NCBI GenBank assembly: GCA_032622095.1
Contig: CP136061.1
Span: 172,987,107-173,051,106, forward strand
Direction of reading: 5' to 3'
DNA length: 64,000 bases
Source of the DNA: Siphonodentalium dalli
Lineage: Eukaryota > Mollusca > Scaphopoda > Gadilida > Siphonodentaliidae
Shown here: positions 1 through 11,384 of the stretch, piece by piece
Layout of the letters: every line of letters begins with the position of its first letter
How positions within the stretch are numbered: position 1 is the stretch's first letter
Notes under the pieces: generated by a model
Seen by the model: the letters and a program-made list of their open reading frames with translations, nothing else
Databases searched by the model: none
What the model was told of the DNA's origin: nothing
Position numbers and translations under genes: made by a program

Positions 1-1499
1 AAAACAAAAGAAAAATATCACATACATAGTCAAAGATATATATTGAAAGGGAGAGCTAAAGACTTTAAAACTGAATAGTCGATCATCAGTGCATATCTCA
101 AGTGTTTCATAGGATATAAAGTCTGTGTCATTCTATGTTGACCCTCAGGCTTCAAGTTCAATCCACCATATATAGATTTATAATCATAATACCTTGTTTG
201 ATGTGGACTTCCTACATCAAATAGTGGAAATTGTGTTGTAAAGTAAAGTGTAATCTTGGTGAAAAAATCAAGACGGTTTTGGCCGGTAAATTGGCTGACA
301 TAATGAACGGTTTTGGCCGTCAAATTGGCTGGCGTAACATAGCATCCAGTAAATTGGGTAAAGGGTTAAAAAGACTTGACATGGTACAAGGGGTGGCTGT
401 TGAAGTTGGCTTTGAACCAAATGAGGACAGCAAAATCACTTATGGCTACACGAAATCAAGAATCTGTGACGATGTTGCTAATAGCACATGCTTCGATCAC
501 CAGATATTCAGAGCTTTGTCACCTTTGCTTTAAAACCCCTGATTTGATTCCAATAAAGGACCATAACTCTGATGAAAATTGGTCGTTGGGAACCAAATTC
601 AAACTTGACCTGTATGTTGGGCTAGTAAACTCATATACATACCAAATTTCATTCCATTCAGTTAAGACTTACCAATTACAGTTATCATCTGGAAACGAAA
701 ATTGAGAGCAACTTCCAACAAATAGGGCCATAACTCAGGTGAAAATTGGCGGGCAAAACCAGAATTTTAACTTGACCTGTATTTTAGGCTTGTAAACACC
801 ACATACCAAATTTCATTCCATTCAACAGAGACTATCTAAAGTTATCATCTGGTAACAAAAAGAGAACAGACAGATCATTAACATACCATGTCCCGTTTTC
901 TTTTTAAACAGGCGTACAAAGAAAAACGGGCGTAAAACATTTAACCTATATAGACGATATGAATACGTGGCACACAAAGTATTTAAACTGAGGTTGGGGA
1001 ATAATTTATTTTGACTTAACTCTCCTTTTAAAAACAGTTAGCACATTAAACTGACAGAAGGGGTGGCAACAAAAAAACAAAATAAAAAAACAAAAAAAAG
1101 GCCTATACGAAATGTGTTTGACATAGAGAGATAGAAATTATTAACAAATGAAGTTCGTGTGAGTAAAATATATAGACCTATAAATATGTAGTCTGAGTAA
1201 CTTATTAAGGTTCTTTTTTAACTCTTGTATTAAAGCAATATGTAGTTATATTTACTTATATATATATATATCTATATATACTGGCCTCTTAATTTAATAC
1301 TGTAATTTATTTGCTATAAATGAATATATGTGACTTGTGTAACAAAGTAAAATCTACCAATAGTTAGGAAAGTAACCTTGATTTCATCGGAGTTTGGCAC
1401 ATTTTCTGATATTAACTATCAAATCAGAGATATAGCAGATCAGAGAAATTTAATAATATACAAAACCATGTGGTAGTTTCCTGTTAATTATTGAGTTAC
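1..1499. other. Intron sequence downstream of the last ACC exon, with a pearl-like repeat fragment
   Basis: No coding exon is recognised here; the next ACC exon in transcription order must lie before position 1. Positions 545-860 hold two tandem units (about 167 bp apart, e.g. 602 and 769) of a repeat with the signature 'CATAACTC' and 'AACTTGACCTGTAT'. Related copies sit at about 2280-2510 and 13340-13600. Positions 1280-1480 resemble 36090-36220 followed by 37545-37590. A TA-rich microsatellite lies near 1255-1275. Confidence 0.6.
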
Positions 1500-1655
1500 C
1501 TGGCGGAACATTTCTGGAAAGTCATATACATAAGTTGTTCCACCTGACTGAGCCTGGGATCTTTTGAGTTGCAGGTGATCTTTGGTAAGATAGGGAGTAC
1601 TAACTAGTAGCCCATGTAGGGGTCCCTGCTTCTCACCATATGCCTGGCACATCAC
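1500..1655 (-). CDS. ACACA: Acetyl-CoA carboxylase exon (4th of 4 in the window), start of the carboxyltransferase region
   Basis: This is a 156-bp exon (52 codons, phase 0 at both ends). On the minus strand it is preceded by an acceptor (T-rich tract ending TTTTTGCAG at 1656-1664) and followed by a donor (GTAACTC at 1499-1493). The translation includes [15 protein letters not shown] and [14 protein letters not shown] recognise these as the metazoan ACC segment just before the biotin-dependent carboxyltransferase domain (vertebrate form QAYGDKQGPLHG ... YIYDIPEMFRQ). ACC is the large enzyme that carboxylates acetyl-CoA to malonyl-CoA, the committed step of fatty-acid synthesis. The exon joins in frame to the exon at 12949-13060 across an 11.3-kb intron. 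No stop or frameshift is present, so the gene appears intact here. Invertebrates usually have one ACC, so the vertebrate symbol marks homology only. Confidence 0.95.
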
Positions 1656-2279
1656 CTGCAAAAATTAAACAACTAGCTAATTTGCCATTATTAGAAGAAA
1701 TACATAGAAGCAGTGATATATGGCAATGATATTTCAGCTGAACTTAGTTGTACAATTAAACTATAAAGGCTGTAATTAAATCCTGACCTGTATTAAAATA
1801 ACCATACCATAAAGTGTGTTCGCACATCCTGACAAATGCATAAAAATACCATAATTAAAAATCCTAGCAAAAGCTGAAATGTTAGATGCTGTTCTGTACG
1901 TCCCTGGATTAAAATTTTTGAAATATTCAACCACTCCAAAACAAATTTATGTTTATAGGAGTCATAATTTAGCCAGTTTTGAAAATAACACAAATCCAAT
2001 TAGAGCCAAATGTAAATGACATGGAATAAACCAATTTATTGATTGAAAGTTCAGAATAGACTGAAGGCGTATATAAAAGACTGTTTGCTTTTCAGTATAT
2101 TGAAAATACTGGAAACATTTCTGTCGATCCTGTTCGGCCTCTATTCCTAAACAAGATAAAAGCCTATCAAACAGTTTTGAACAGGACTACATATCTGATT
2201 CACTCTGGGCTTTTCATCTAGGATTTCATAACAAGAGCATTAATTGTTAGGGCATGGCAATATACGCCAGTGGTAATTC
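1656..2279. other. Intron sequence, nothing recognised
   Basis: AT-rich sequence inside the ACC intron between exons at 1500-1655 and 12949-13060. No protein similarity, repeat copy or strong inverted repeat was seen. The first bases on the minus strand are the polypyrimidine tract of the splice acceptor. Confidence 0.5.
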
Positions 2280-2510
2280 AAATTGGAGTGTAAAACTCAA
2301 TTTCGAAGTTGACCTGTATTGAGAGCTAGTAAACTCACATTCTAAATTTCATTCCATTCAGTTCAGAATACTAAAGTTATCATCTGGAATCGAAAATTAA
2401 GTGCAAACTCCAACAAAAAGGGCCATAACTCTGGTAAAAATTGGGGGGGGGGGGGGTGGCAGAACCCAAATTTTAACTTGACCTGTATTTTATGCCAGTA
2501 AGATGCGGCA
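2280..2510 (+). repeat. Fragment of the 'CATAACTCTGGT' pearl-like repeat with a poly-G run
   Basis: One and a half units of the same family as 545-860, sharing TTGACCTGTATT, TTTCATTCCATTCAG and TTATCATCTGG. A G-homopolymer of about 14 bases sits near 2443-2456. No terminal hairpin or microsatellite end is attached, so this looks like a fragment. Confidence 0.6.
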
Positions 2511-2748
2511 TCATAATTAATTCTGTAGTTTTCCATTAATTTCTTATTTTTTACCGATTTTGCCGGTATTCAGAACTGTTACCGAAATTGAAAATGTCAA
2601 TTACATTCCTGTATTATAAATGCACTGTGTAATGTGGGTTTTGTTTTTGATAATTAATACCAATGAAATCGGCAGACATTTCAGAGAATTTGATCGATAT
2701 TACAGGTGAATTAAGTAGATATTACCGGTAACTTAATTACTGTTAATT

Positions 2749-3712
2749 GTTTTCCCCGATATTAGCCCGTCTTGATTTCTGAATTATTAAACAAAGACCA
2801 TGGAAAATGAAAGATTGTCGAAATTAATATAGCTACAGACACTCTCTTCATTCACTATATTATGTTTTATTTATTATTTTCATTGCAGGTGTACAACCAT
2901 AACCCTAATCTTAAACCTATTGACCGAAAAATGTAGGAATAAAAGCTTGGACAAAATTATGCATGTTGCGAACAAATTTCTAAGTCGAAAAATGGGAATA
3001 ACTCCACACAAAAAATGTTGGACAGATGTCATAATCGCAGGTGCCAAGGTTCCCATGGTACTAAATATCAGTGCCAAGATTAAAAAACATTGACCGAAAA
3101 ATGTAGGAATAAAAGCTTGGACAAAATTATGCATGTTGCAAAAAAGTTCTAAGACGAAAAAGGGGGATAACTCCACCAAAAAATGTCGGACAGACATCAT
3201 ATTCGCAGGTGCACAAGTTCCCATGGTACTAAATATCTGTGCCACGTTTTTTCCCCGATATTAGCCCGTCTTGATTTCTGAATTATTAAACAAAGACCAT
3301 GGAAAATGAAAGATTGTCGAAATTAATATAGCTACAGACACTCTCTTCATTCACTATATTATGTTTTATTTACTATTTTCATTGCAGGTGTACAACCATA
3401 ACCCTAATCTTAAACCTATTGACCTAAAAATGTAGGAATAAAAGCTCGGACAAAAGTATACATGTTGCGAAAATTTTCTAAGTAAAAAAAGGGGGATAAC
3501 TCCACCAAAAAAGGTCCAACATACGTCATAATTGTAGGTGCACAGGTTCCCATGGTGGTTGATGTCTGTGCCAAGTTTCAAGGAAATTGATCAAAAAACG
3601 ACTGAGAAAATCTCTGGACAAATTTGTGTCCACGGACGGACGAACGACAGACCGACGGACGAGCCGACTCCAGTATACCCCCCCCCTAACTTCGTTGTGG
3701 GGGGTATAATTA
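2749..3712 (+). repeat. Pearl-like repeat with a 499-bp internal duplication, ACGG-type microsatellite and 3' hairpin
   Basis: The segment starting TTTCCCCGATATTAGCCCG at about 2750 recurs at about 3249, with the following ~180 bp nearly identical. Within both, a unit with AATGTAGGAATAAAAGC is repeated (2930, 3101, 3430). The right end runs through ACGGACGGACGAACGACAG (about 3633) into an inverted repeat, TATACCCCCC to GGGGGGTATA, at about 3676-3710. The same tail order is seen at 31040-31368 and, degraded, at 35171-35325. This is the modular plan of pearl/Helitron-like non-autonomous elements. The left end was not found. Confidence 0.65.
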
Positions 3713-3961
3713 AGTTATTTCTAGGTTCGCATGATCTCATATTTTATTCGTGCTATGTATAAATAATTCATTTCATTTAACTAATAGCATAATATTGTGG
3801 TATTTATTGAGTGTTTTCGTCACTAGAATTACAAGTTTTCATGTTGGCGATCACTGTTGTGTGATTGGCTCACCTATAGCGACATACCTTCCCTCGCAGG
3901 AGCAACCAAATTAAACTCGGTCTATAAAGGATAACATATAATAAGCTGGGTTTTTTTTATC
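3713..3961. other. Intron spacer, nothing recognised
   Basis: Short unique-looking AT-rich stretch between the hairpin-ended repeat and the satellite array. Confidence 0.4.
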
Positions 3962-6900
3962 AGAACCAAAGGATTTAGTCATGCAAAGAGTAAAATCCAA
4001 GATGGCTGCTGGCGGCCATGTTTTTTGGCCAAATGAGCCCAAAAGGACTCGTTCCCATCTACATGTCATTGTTAACATCCATGACGAATTTCATGAAGAT
4101 CCAACCAAAGCTACGACCTGTAGCCCGCGCCAAAGGATTTAGTCATGCAAAGAGTAAAATCCAAGATGGCTGCTGGCGGCCATGTTTTTTGGCCGAACGA
4201 CCCCAAAATGTCTCGTTCCCATCTACATGTCAATATTAACATCCATGACAAATTTCATGATGATCAGACGAATAGTACGACCTGTAGCCCGCGCCAATGG
4301 ATTTAATTTTGAAATCCAAGATGTTCACCAGTGGCCATGTTTTTTGGCCGAATGACCCCAAAATGACTCGTTCCCATCTACATGTCAATGTCAACAGCCA
4401 TGACAGATCTCATAATGATCCGACCAAAGGTACGACCTGTAGCCTGTGCCAAAGGATTTAGTCATGCAAAGAGTAAAATCTAAGATGGCTGCTGGCGGCC
4501 ATGTTTTTTGGCCGAATGACCCCAAAATGACTCGTTCCCATCTACATGTCAATGTCAACAGCCATGACAAATCTCATAATGATCGGACCAAAGGTACGAC
4601 CTGTAGCCTGTGCCAAAGGATTTAGTCATGCAAAGAGTAAAATATATGAAAGTGTCAATGACACTGAAGCTCAACTTGGAAAGGGAATAATTTAATGTAT
4701 TACAGTCAATGGAGCGATTAGGAATGTGGAAAGTTGAATGTCTAATACTAGTTTATAGACATGAAGAGAAAAGTAAAATCCAAGATGGCTGCTGGCGGCC
4801 ATGTTTTCGGCCGAATGACCCCAAAATGAGTCATCGTTAACATCCATGACAAATTTTATGACGATCAGACTAAAGGTACGACCTGTAGCCCGTGCTAAAG
4901 GACTTAGTCATACAAAGAGTAAAAACCAAGATGGCTGCTGGCGACCATGTTTTTTGGCCGAATGACCCCAAAATTACTCGTTCCAATCTATATGTCAATA
5001 TTATCATCCATGATAAATTTCATGATGATCAGACAAACAGTACGACCTGTGGCCCGTGCTTATGGATTAAATTTTGAAACCCAAGATAGCCGCTGGCAGC
5101 CATGTTTTTTATCCGAATGACCCCAAAATGACTCGTTCCCATCTACATTCCAATTTCAACAGCCATGACAAATTTTATGATGATCAGACTAAAGGTACGC
5201 CCTGTAGCCCGTGCTAAAGGATTTAGTCATACAAAGAGTAAAATACAAGATGGCTGCTGGCGGCCATGTTTTTTGGCCGAATGACCCCAAAATGACTCGT
5301 TCCCATCTACTTGTCATTATTAACATTCTTGACAAATTTTATGACGATCAGACTAAAGGTACGACCTGTAACCCATGCTAAAGAATTTAGTCATACAAAG
5401 AGTAAAATACAAGATGGCTGCTGGCGGCCATGTTTTCGGCCGATTGACCCCAAAATGAGTCGTTCCCATCTACATGTCATCGTTAACATCCATGACAAAT
5501 TTATGACGATCAGACTAAAGGTACGACCTGTAGCCCATGCTAAAGAATTTAGTCATACAAAGAGTAAAATCCAAGATGGCTGCAGGCGGCCATGTTTTTT
5601 GGCCAAATGACCCCAAAATTACTCGTTCCCATCTACATGTCAATATTAACATCCATGACAAATTTCATGATGATCAGACGAACAGTACGACCTGTGGCCC
5701 GTGCTAATGGATTAAATTTTGAAATCCAAGATGGCTGCTGGCGGCCATGTTTTTTGTCCAAATGACCCCAAAATGACTCGTTCCCATTTACATACCAATT
5801 TCAACAGCCATGACAAATTTTATGATGATCAGACTAAAGGTACAACCTGTAGCCCGTGCTAAAGGACTTAGTCATACAAAGAGTAAAAACCAAGATGGCT
5901 GCTGGCGACCATGTTTTTTGGCCGAATGACCCCAAAATTACTCGTTCCAATCTATATGTCAATATTATCATCCATGATAAATTTCATGATGATCAGACAA
6001 ACAGTACGACCTGTGGCCCGTGCTTATGGATTAAATTTTGAAATCCAAGATAGCCGCTGCCAGCCATGTTTTTTGTCCGAATGACCCCAAAATGACTCGT
6101 TCCCATCTACATTCCAATTTCAACAGCCATGACAAATTTTATGATGATCAGACTAAAGGTACGCCCTGTAGCCCGTGCTAAAGGATTTAGTCATACAAAG
6201 AGTAAAATACAAGATGGCTGCTGGCGACCATGTTTTTTGGCCGAATGACCCCAAAATGACTCGTTCCCATCTACTTGTCATTATTAACATTCTTGACAAA
6301 TTTTATGATGATCAGACTAAAAGTAGGACCTGTAGCCCGTGCTAAAGAATTTAGTCATACAAAGAGTAAAATCCAAGATGGCTGCTGGTGGCCATGTTTT
6401 TTGGCCGAATGACCCCAAAATGAGTCGTTCCCATCTACATGTCATCGTTACCATCCATGACAAATTTTATGACGATCAGACTAAAGGTACGACCTGTAAC
6501 CCATGCTAAAGAATTTAGTCATACAAAGAGTAAAATACAAGATGGCTGCTGGCGGCCATGTTTTCGGCCGATTGACCCCAAAATGAGTCGTTCCCATCTA
6601 CATGTCATCGTTAACATCCATGACAAATTTATGACGATCAGACTAAAGGTACGACCTGTAGCCCATGCTAAAGAATTTAGTCATACAAAGAGTAAAATCC
6701 AAGATGGCTGCAGGCGGCCATGTTTTTTGGCCAAATGACCCCAAAATTACTCGTTCCCATCTACATGTCAATATTAACATCCATGACAAATTTCATGATG
6801 ATCAGACGAACAGTACGACCTGTGGCCCGTGCTAATGGATTAAATTTTGAAATCCAAGATGGCTGCTGGCGGCCATGTTTTTTGTCCAAATGACCCCAAA

Positions 6901-8722
6901 ATGACTCGTTCCCATTTACATACCAATTTCAACAGCCATGACAAATTTTATGATGATCAGACTAAAGGTACGACCTGAAGCCCGTGCTAAAGGATTTAGT
7001 CATACAAAGTGTAAAATCAAAGATGGCTGCTGGCGGCCATGTTTTTTGACCGAATGACCCCAAAATGACTCGTTCCCATCTACATATCATTATTAACATT
7101 CATGACAAATTTTATGATGATCAGACTAAAGGTACAACCTGTAGCCCGTGCTAAAGGATTTAGTCATACAAAGAGTAAAAACCAAGATGGCTGCTGGCGA
7201 CCATGTTTTTTGGCCGAATGACCCCAAAATTACTCGTTCCAATCTATATGTCAATATTATCATCCATGATAAATTTCATGATGATCAGACAAACAGTACG
7301 ACCTGTGGCCTGTGCTTATGGATTAAATTTTGAAATCCAAGATAGCCGCTGGCAGCCATGTTTTTTGTCCGAATGACCCCAAAATGACTCGTTCCCATCT
7401 ACATTCCAATTTCAACAGCCATGACAAATTTTATGATGATCAGACTAAAGGTACGCCCTGTAGCCAGTGCTAAAGGATTTAGTCATACAAAGAGTAAAAT
7501 CCAAGATGGCTGCTGGCGGCCATATTTTTTGGCCAAATGACCCCAAAATGACTCGTTCCCATCTACATGTCATTGTTAATATCCATGACAAATTTTATGA
7601 CGATCAGACTAAAGGTACGACCTGTAGCCCATGCTAAGGAATTTAGTCATACAAAGAGTAAAATCCAAGATGGCTGCTGGCGGCCATGTTTTTTGGCCGA
7701 ATGACCCCAAAAGTACTCGTTCCCATCTATGTGTCAATATTATCATCCATGACAAATTTCATGATGATCAGACGAACAGTACGACCTGTGGCCCGTGCTA
7801 ATGGATTAAATTTTGAAATCCAAGATGGCCACTGGCGGCCATGTTTTTGGTCCGAATGACCCCAAAATGACTCGTTCCCATCTACATTCCAATTTCAACA
7901 GCCATGACAAATTTTATGATGATCAGACTAAAGGTACGACCTGTAGCCCGTGCTAAAGGATTTAGTCATACAAATAGTAAAATCCAAGATGGCTGCTGGC
8001 GGCCATGTTTTTGGGCCGAAAGATCCCAAGATGACTCGTTCCCATCTACATATCATTATTAACATTCATTACAAATTTTATGATGATCAGACTAAATGTA
8101 CAACCTGTAGCCTGTGCTAAAGGATTTAGTCATACAAAGAGTAAAAACCAAGATGGCTGCTGGCGACCATGTTTTTTTGGCCGAATGACCCCAAAATTAC
8201 TCGTTCCCATCTACATGTCAATATTAACAGCCATGACAATTTTCATGATGATCAGACAAACAGTACGACCTGTAGCCCGTGCTAATGGATTGAATTTTGA
8301 AATCCAAGATGGCCACTGGCGGCCATGTTTTTCTTCCAAATGACCCCAAAATGACTCGTTCCCATCTACATGTCAATGTCAACATCCATGACAAATTTCA
8401 TAATAATCGGACCAAAGGTATGAACTGTAGCCCGTGCTAAAGGAAATTGTTGACGAATCACGCACACACACACGCACGACGGATACCAAGCCATGGCAAT
8501 AGCTCAAACTTTACAAAGTAAAGTTGAGCTAAAAATGGCTGCTGGTGGCCATGTTTTTTGGCCGAATGACCCCAAAAGGACTCGTTCCCATTTACATGTC
8601 ATTCTTAACATCCATGACAAATTTCATGAAGATCCGACGAAAGCTATGACCTGTAGCCCGCGCCAAAGGATTTAGTCTGCAAAGAGTAAAATTCAAGATG
8701 GCTGCTGGTGGCCATGTTTTTT
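3962..8722 (+). repeat. Satellite-like tandem array of about 161-bp units (family E core), about 29 units
   Basis: Each unit carries CCAAGATGGCTGCTGGCGGC, a GAATGACCCCAAAATGACTC block, CATCTACATGTCA, a GACAAATTT block, and GTACGACCTGTAGCCCGTGC. Two linker types alternate irregularly: a long form (GGATTTAGTCATACAAAGAG) and a short form (TAATGGATTAAATTTTG). Larger blocks are copied at shifts of 964, 1128 and 1292 bp (6, 7 and 8 units), so the array grew by multi-unit duplication. Outer units (3962-4645 and 8533-8722) carry GCGCCAAAGG and TCATGCAAAG, whereas inner units carry GTGCTAAAGG and TCATACAAAG. Short open frames in the array are by-products of the repeat. Confidence 0.9.
4646..8532 (+). 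mobile_element. Family E element (Helitron/pearl-like, non-autonomous), nested in an older array
   Basis: The left end begins ATGAAAGTGTCAATGACACT; AGTGTCA-A-TGACACT (4651-4665) is a 7-bp-arm palindrome followed by AGCTCAACTTGG. The right end has CACACACACG and ACGACGG microsatellite, then a terminal hairpin, TAGCTCAAACTTTAC / GTAAAGTTGAGCTA (about 8500-8531). The TAGCTCAACTT of the left end is inverted at the right end (AAGTTGAGCTA), giving short subterminal inverted repeats. The core is the 161-bp array. Flanking units on both sides belong to a different subfamily, which supports insertion of this element into an existing array. No protein is encoded. Confidence 0.7.
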
Positions 8723-8789
8723 GGGGTTCTTGTTTGGGGTCATAGTTATATTCGGCTTCTTTCTGAAGAACATTTCCGTATGCTTTTAG

Positions 8790-9419
8790 GACCCCAAACT
8801 GATTTCTTCCTCGCATTTGGCTTCGACGCGGAAGCAGGCAAATTTGTTGTCCAAATGTTGGGAGTGGGGGCGGTCCACGATCCGTAACGTTCAACTCAGG
8901 GACTGGTCAGCGGTGCTGAGCTATAATCCACATATCGTAAAACTACAACTTGGTGGTAATGATTTGGCTCAGCCCTCTGAGGATGGTCTCTCAGTGGCAG
9001 CTGCCATAGTTGTTCTTGCTAGGCGTTTGGTGCGAGAGGTGGGAGTGAAATTGGTCTTTATTGGCCAACTTTTCCCTCGCACTGAAGTCAAATACAAAGT
9101 ACGATTGCCTTCCGGACGGTCTATACTTTAATGCCTTCACCTGTGAATCCCATTACTTACAATGTTTGGATACTCGAGGTTTCCAATAAGCTACTGACTT
9201 TCTTCCATTCTTTTCAGCTGCCAGATTATAGTTTGGCCTCACCGGCATCTGGGTATTTTGGCTATTCAATATTTGAGGGATGGGGTGCATCTCAACGACA
9301 TGGGCCAAATCCTGTTTTTCAGGAGTTTACGTGGAGCCATTTTACATGCCATTGGGAAGTTGCGACATGTCTCAAAGAATTCATGCTCTTACAGCACGTT
9401 TGTCATCGCCATGGTTTAA
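8790..9419 (+). pseudogene. SGNH/GDSL-type hydrolase domain pseudogene, two frameshifts
   Basis: Frame A (8790 to about 9097) reads through RDWSAVLSYNPHIVKLQLGG and continues NDLAQ..., then VKLVFIGQLFPR. The GGND is the conserved Gly/Asn block III of SGNH hydrolases. The reading then moves to frame B (9100-9189, YDCLPDGLYFNAFTCESHY) and back to frame A (about 9219-9419), where LRDGVHLNDMGQILF provides the block V Asp-x-x-His pair. The block I GDS-type motif is not seen upstream; a TAG at 8787 and the satellite array cut it off. Such domains are carried by some retroelements of aquatic animals (for example Ngaro/DIRS-like and CR1-like ORFs), so a transposon origin is likelier than a host enzyme. 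Lesions at about 9097 and 9189-9219 make it non-functional. Confidence 0.75.
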
Positions 9420-9596
9420 ATGACCACTTGGCATATTTTTGTGCTATTCAAGCTCGCCTGGCTTTTGAGCATCAAAATTTTCCTGTTCCAGGACATAAAG
9501 AAAACAACTAATCCTTCAAATTATTAAAACAACTATATACGGCTTATCACTGAAGGTTCATGCATCTCACCAGAATTCCCAACTACACCTTTTACT

Positions 9597-11384
9597 GGAC
9601 TCGGCCTCCGGGTCTCAGTTCGACTTTTAATCCGTCCCAAAAATTCCCATTTCTATAAATAAAACGCCCATGGCACACTGTATACCAAGAATCAGCAAAA
9701 CATTATACACACGGAGCACAAAATAAATAAATTGGTGATTAAATTTAACTTTGCATGAGTTAACTGATCATTGGGGCAATGAAATATGCCATTCTGTGAG
9801 TATAGCAGGCCCTTCCGATCTCACAAATTTTTTATTTTACAGAATGTGCTATAAAATTTCGTAAAAAATCACCATTGGGATTCTATTCATATCACAAAAA
9901 GAAATGAGCAGAACTGTGCGTAAGGCATACCTTTACTTGTGAATATTCCAACTCAATGGAACCAAAATTGTCACTTTGACTAAAAATGACTGCCAAAATG
10001 GCAGTCATATTATGGAAAATGGTAGCTATATCAGCAGACTGCAAGGCCAAACTGGGCAATAAATAGATATTTATCTAGTTTTATACTTCGCAACAGTTGT
10101 GAGTGTTTACATATTATCGACAATTTCATTACTTTCGAGTTGACTGTTTTGAAGTATTCAAAATTACTATTTGTTGTTTCAAAGTCTCAAAACAAAATGA
10201 ACATCAAATATTTGAAGGGAGTTTTCTTCAACCATATAAATAACTCAACCAAAAACAAAGTTAGCAAATGAGCTATGTATAATTTTTTGTTAGAGCAGTA
10301 TAAATCCCATGATTCCCACATCCCCATATAAATATGACTTTTGAGAAGATATAACTGTTTCAGTGACATCGGTCACCATTTCGAGGTTGTCAAATCTGAA
10401 CAACAAAATCTCCTTAAAACAAATCTGTTAGATAAGCAGTTTTTGAAGTATCGAGATGAGTTATTGGGAGAGCTCAATAGTCTAATAGCTAACTGATATC
10501 TTTGTAAAATATAAGTTAAAAAGCTAAAATATAGTAAAATGCGGAAATTGAAATTTTTAGCAAATTATGACAGATTCCTGGTACTGTATGTTCAGCATGT
10601 GTGGTCCAAATTAGCTTTATTTTTGGCTGCGGAGAGCTTTTCTTTGCTCAACTAACTTCTTCATGTGTGCATCATAGGGTACAATTTCCCTGTCAAGTGA
10701 ACCAGTCGGTCCCCTCTGACATGTGAATCCAAGCAGGAAAGTCGTTCTTGTTCTCAATTTTTGAAAACTTTCTCTGAGCTCAAACAAACATAACATCATT
10801 CGGTTCATCCGAATGAGAAAGTTACCTCATTCTTGTCAACCCAGTTTCAACTCAGTTTCTATAGCACTGTGTTCTGGAGTATTCAGAATATCCATGACCA
10901 GATTGTTCTGTTCACTTGTATGTGTTCACTTGTATGTGCTCATTGGCTCATGTTGAGCTCACCTGTGAGCGGCATAGAATTTATTTGACTCTTCAAGCGA
11001 GCTACATCAACTGCTTCCAATGATCATTCTGGCTCAATAAATTGAGCAACATGATTCGTTTTCGAGATCACATGTCTTTGATGTTTCACCCAATTGAATA
11101 CCGTCGCTGTCGGAATGTTCGTCATTTCGAGCAGTTTGGTTTCCCCATCTTCAACAATTTCTGTGGCTCAATATAGCGAGCAGTCCGAGTCGTATTTTTG
11201 AACTTATGTAATCTCTCAGAAGTTGGAGCAAAGTTAAATATAATCACCAATTTGTTTATTTCGTGCTCCGTGTGTATAATGTTTCGCTGATTCTTGGTAT
11301 ACAGTGGGCCATGGGCGTTTTATTTATAGAAATGGGAATTTTTGGGACGGATAAAAGTCGAACTGAGACCCGGAGGCCGAGTCC
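9597..11384. mobile_element. 1.79-kb element with about 157-bp terminal inverted repeats
   Basis: The left arm (9597 to about 9754) starts GGACTCGGCCTCCGGGTCTC. The right arm (11228-11384) is its reverse complement, ending GAGACCCGGAGGCCGAGTCC, with only scattered mismatches. The arms share a run including GAATCAGC, GTATACCA and CACGGAGCAC. Flanks (CTTTTACT on the left, GATGTTTTAC on the right) do not show a clean target-site duplication. The interior is AT-rich with minus-strand coding relics at 11024-11167 and 10617-10808. The superfamily cannot be assigned from the ends alone. Confidence 0.8.
11024..11167 (-). pseudogene. Transposase-like helix-turn-helix relic inside the TIR element
   Basis: On the minus strand, between stops, the translation contains KLLEMTNIPTATVFNWVKHQ, which has the spacing of a transposase DNA-binding helix-turn-helix (hydrophobic helix, T-IP turn, TATVFNWV recognition helix). 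The open stretch is about 47 codons and ends in TGA. A second minus-strand open stretch of 63 codons follows at 10617-10808 (ends KKLVEQRKALRSQK) but resembles nothing I recognise. Together they suggest the decayed gene of the surrounding element. No DDE catalytic motif was found. Confidence 0.4.

Noticed and set aside
1-1499. The next downstream ACC exon
   Set aside because: Looked for the conserved SLIKLWESM-type continuation on the minus strand and did not find it; it must lie outside the window.
5311-5610. Repeated 60-100 codon open frames in the satellite arrays (also near 39685, 44976, 50214)
   Set aside because: They follow unit boundaries, recur with the repeat in several frames and have no independent conservation; they are repeat by-products.
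9190-9220. Splice acceptor-like tract inside the SGNH pseudogene
   Set aside because: No GT donor upstream restores the reading frame from DTRGF to the DGVHLND part; frameshifts explain the structure better than a 40-bp intron.
9131-9511. 126-codon open frame after the SGNH block
   Set aside because: The conserved DGVHLND motif is in a different frame over the same bases, so this frame is a shadow of the pseudogene.
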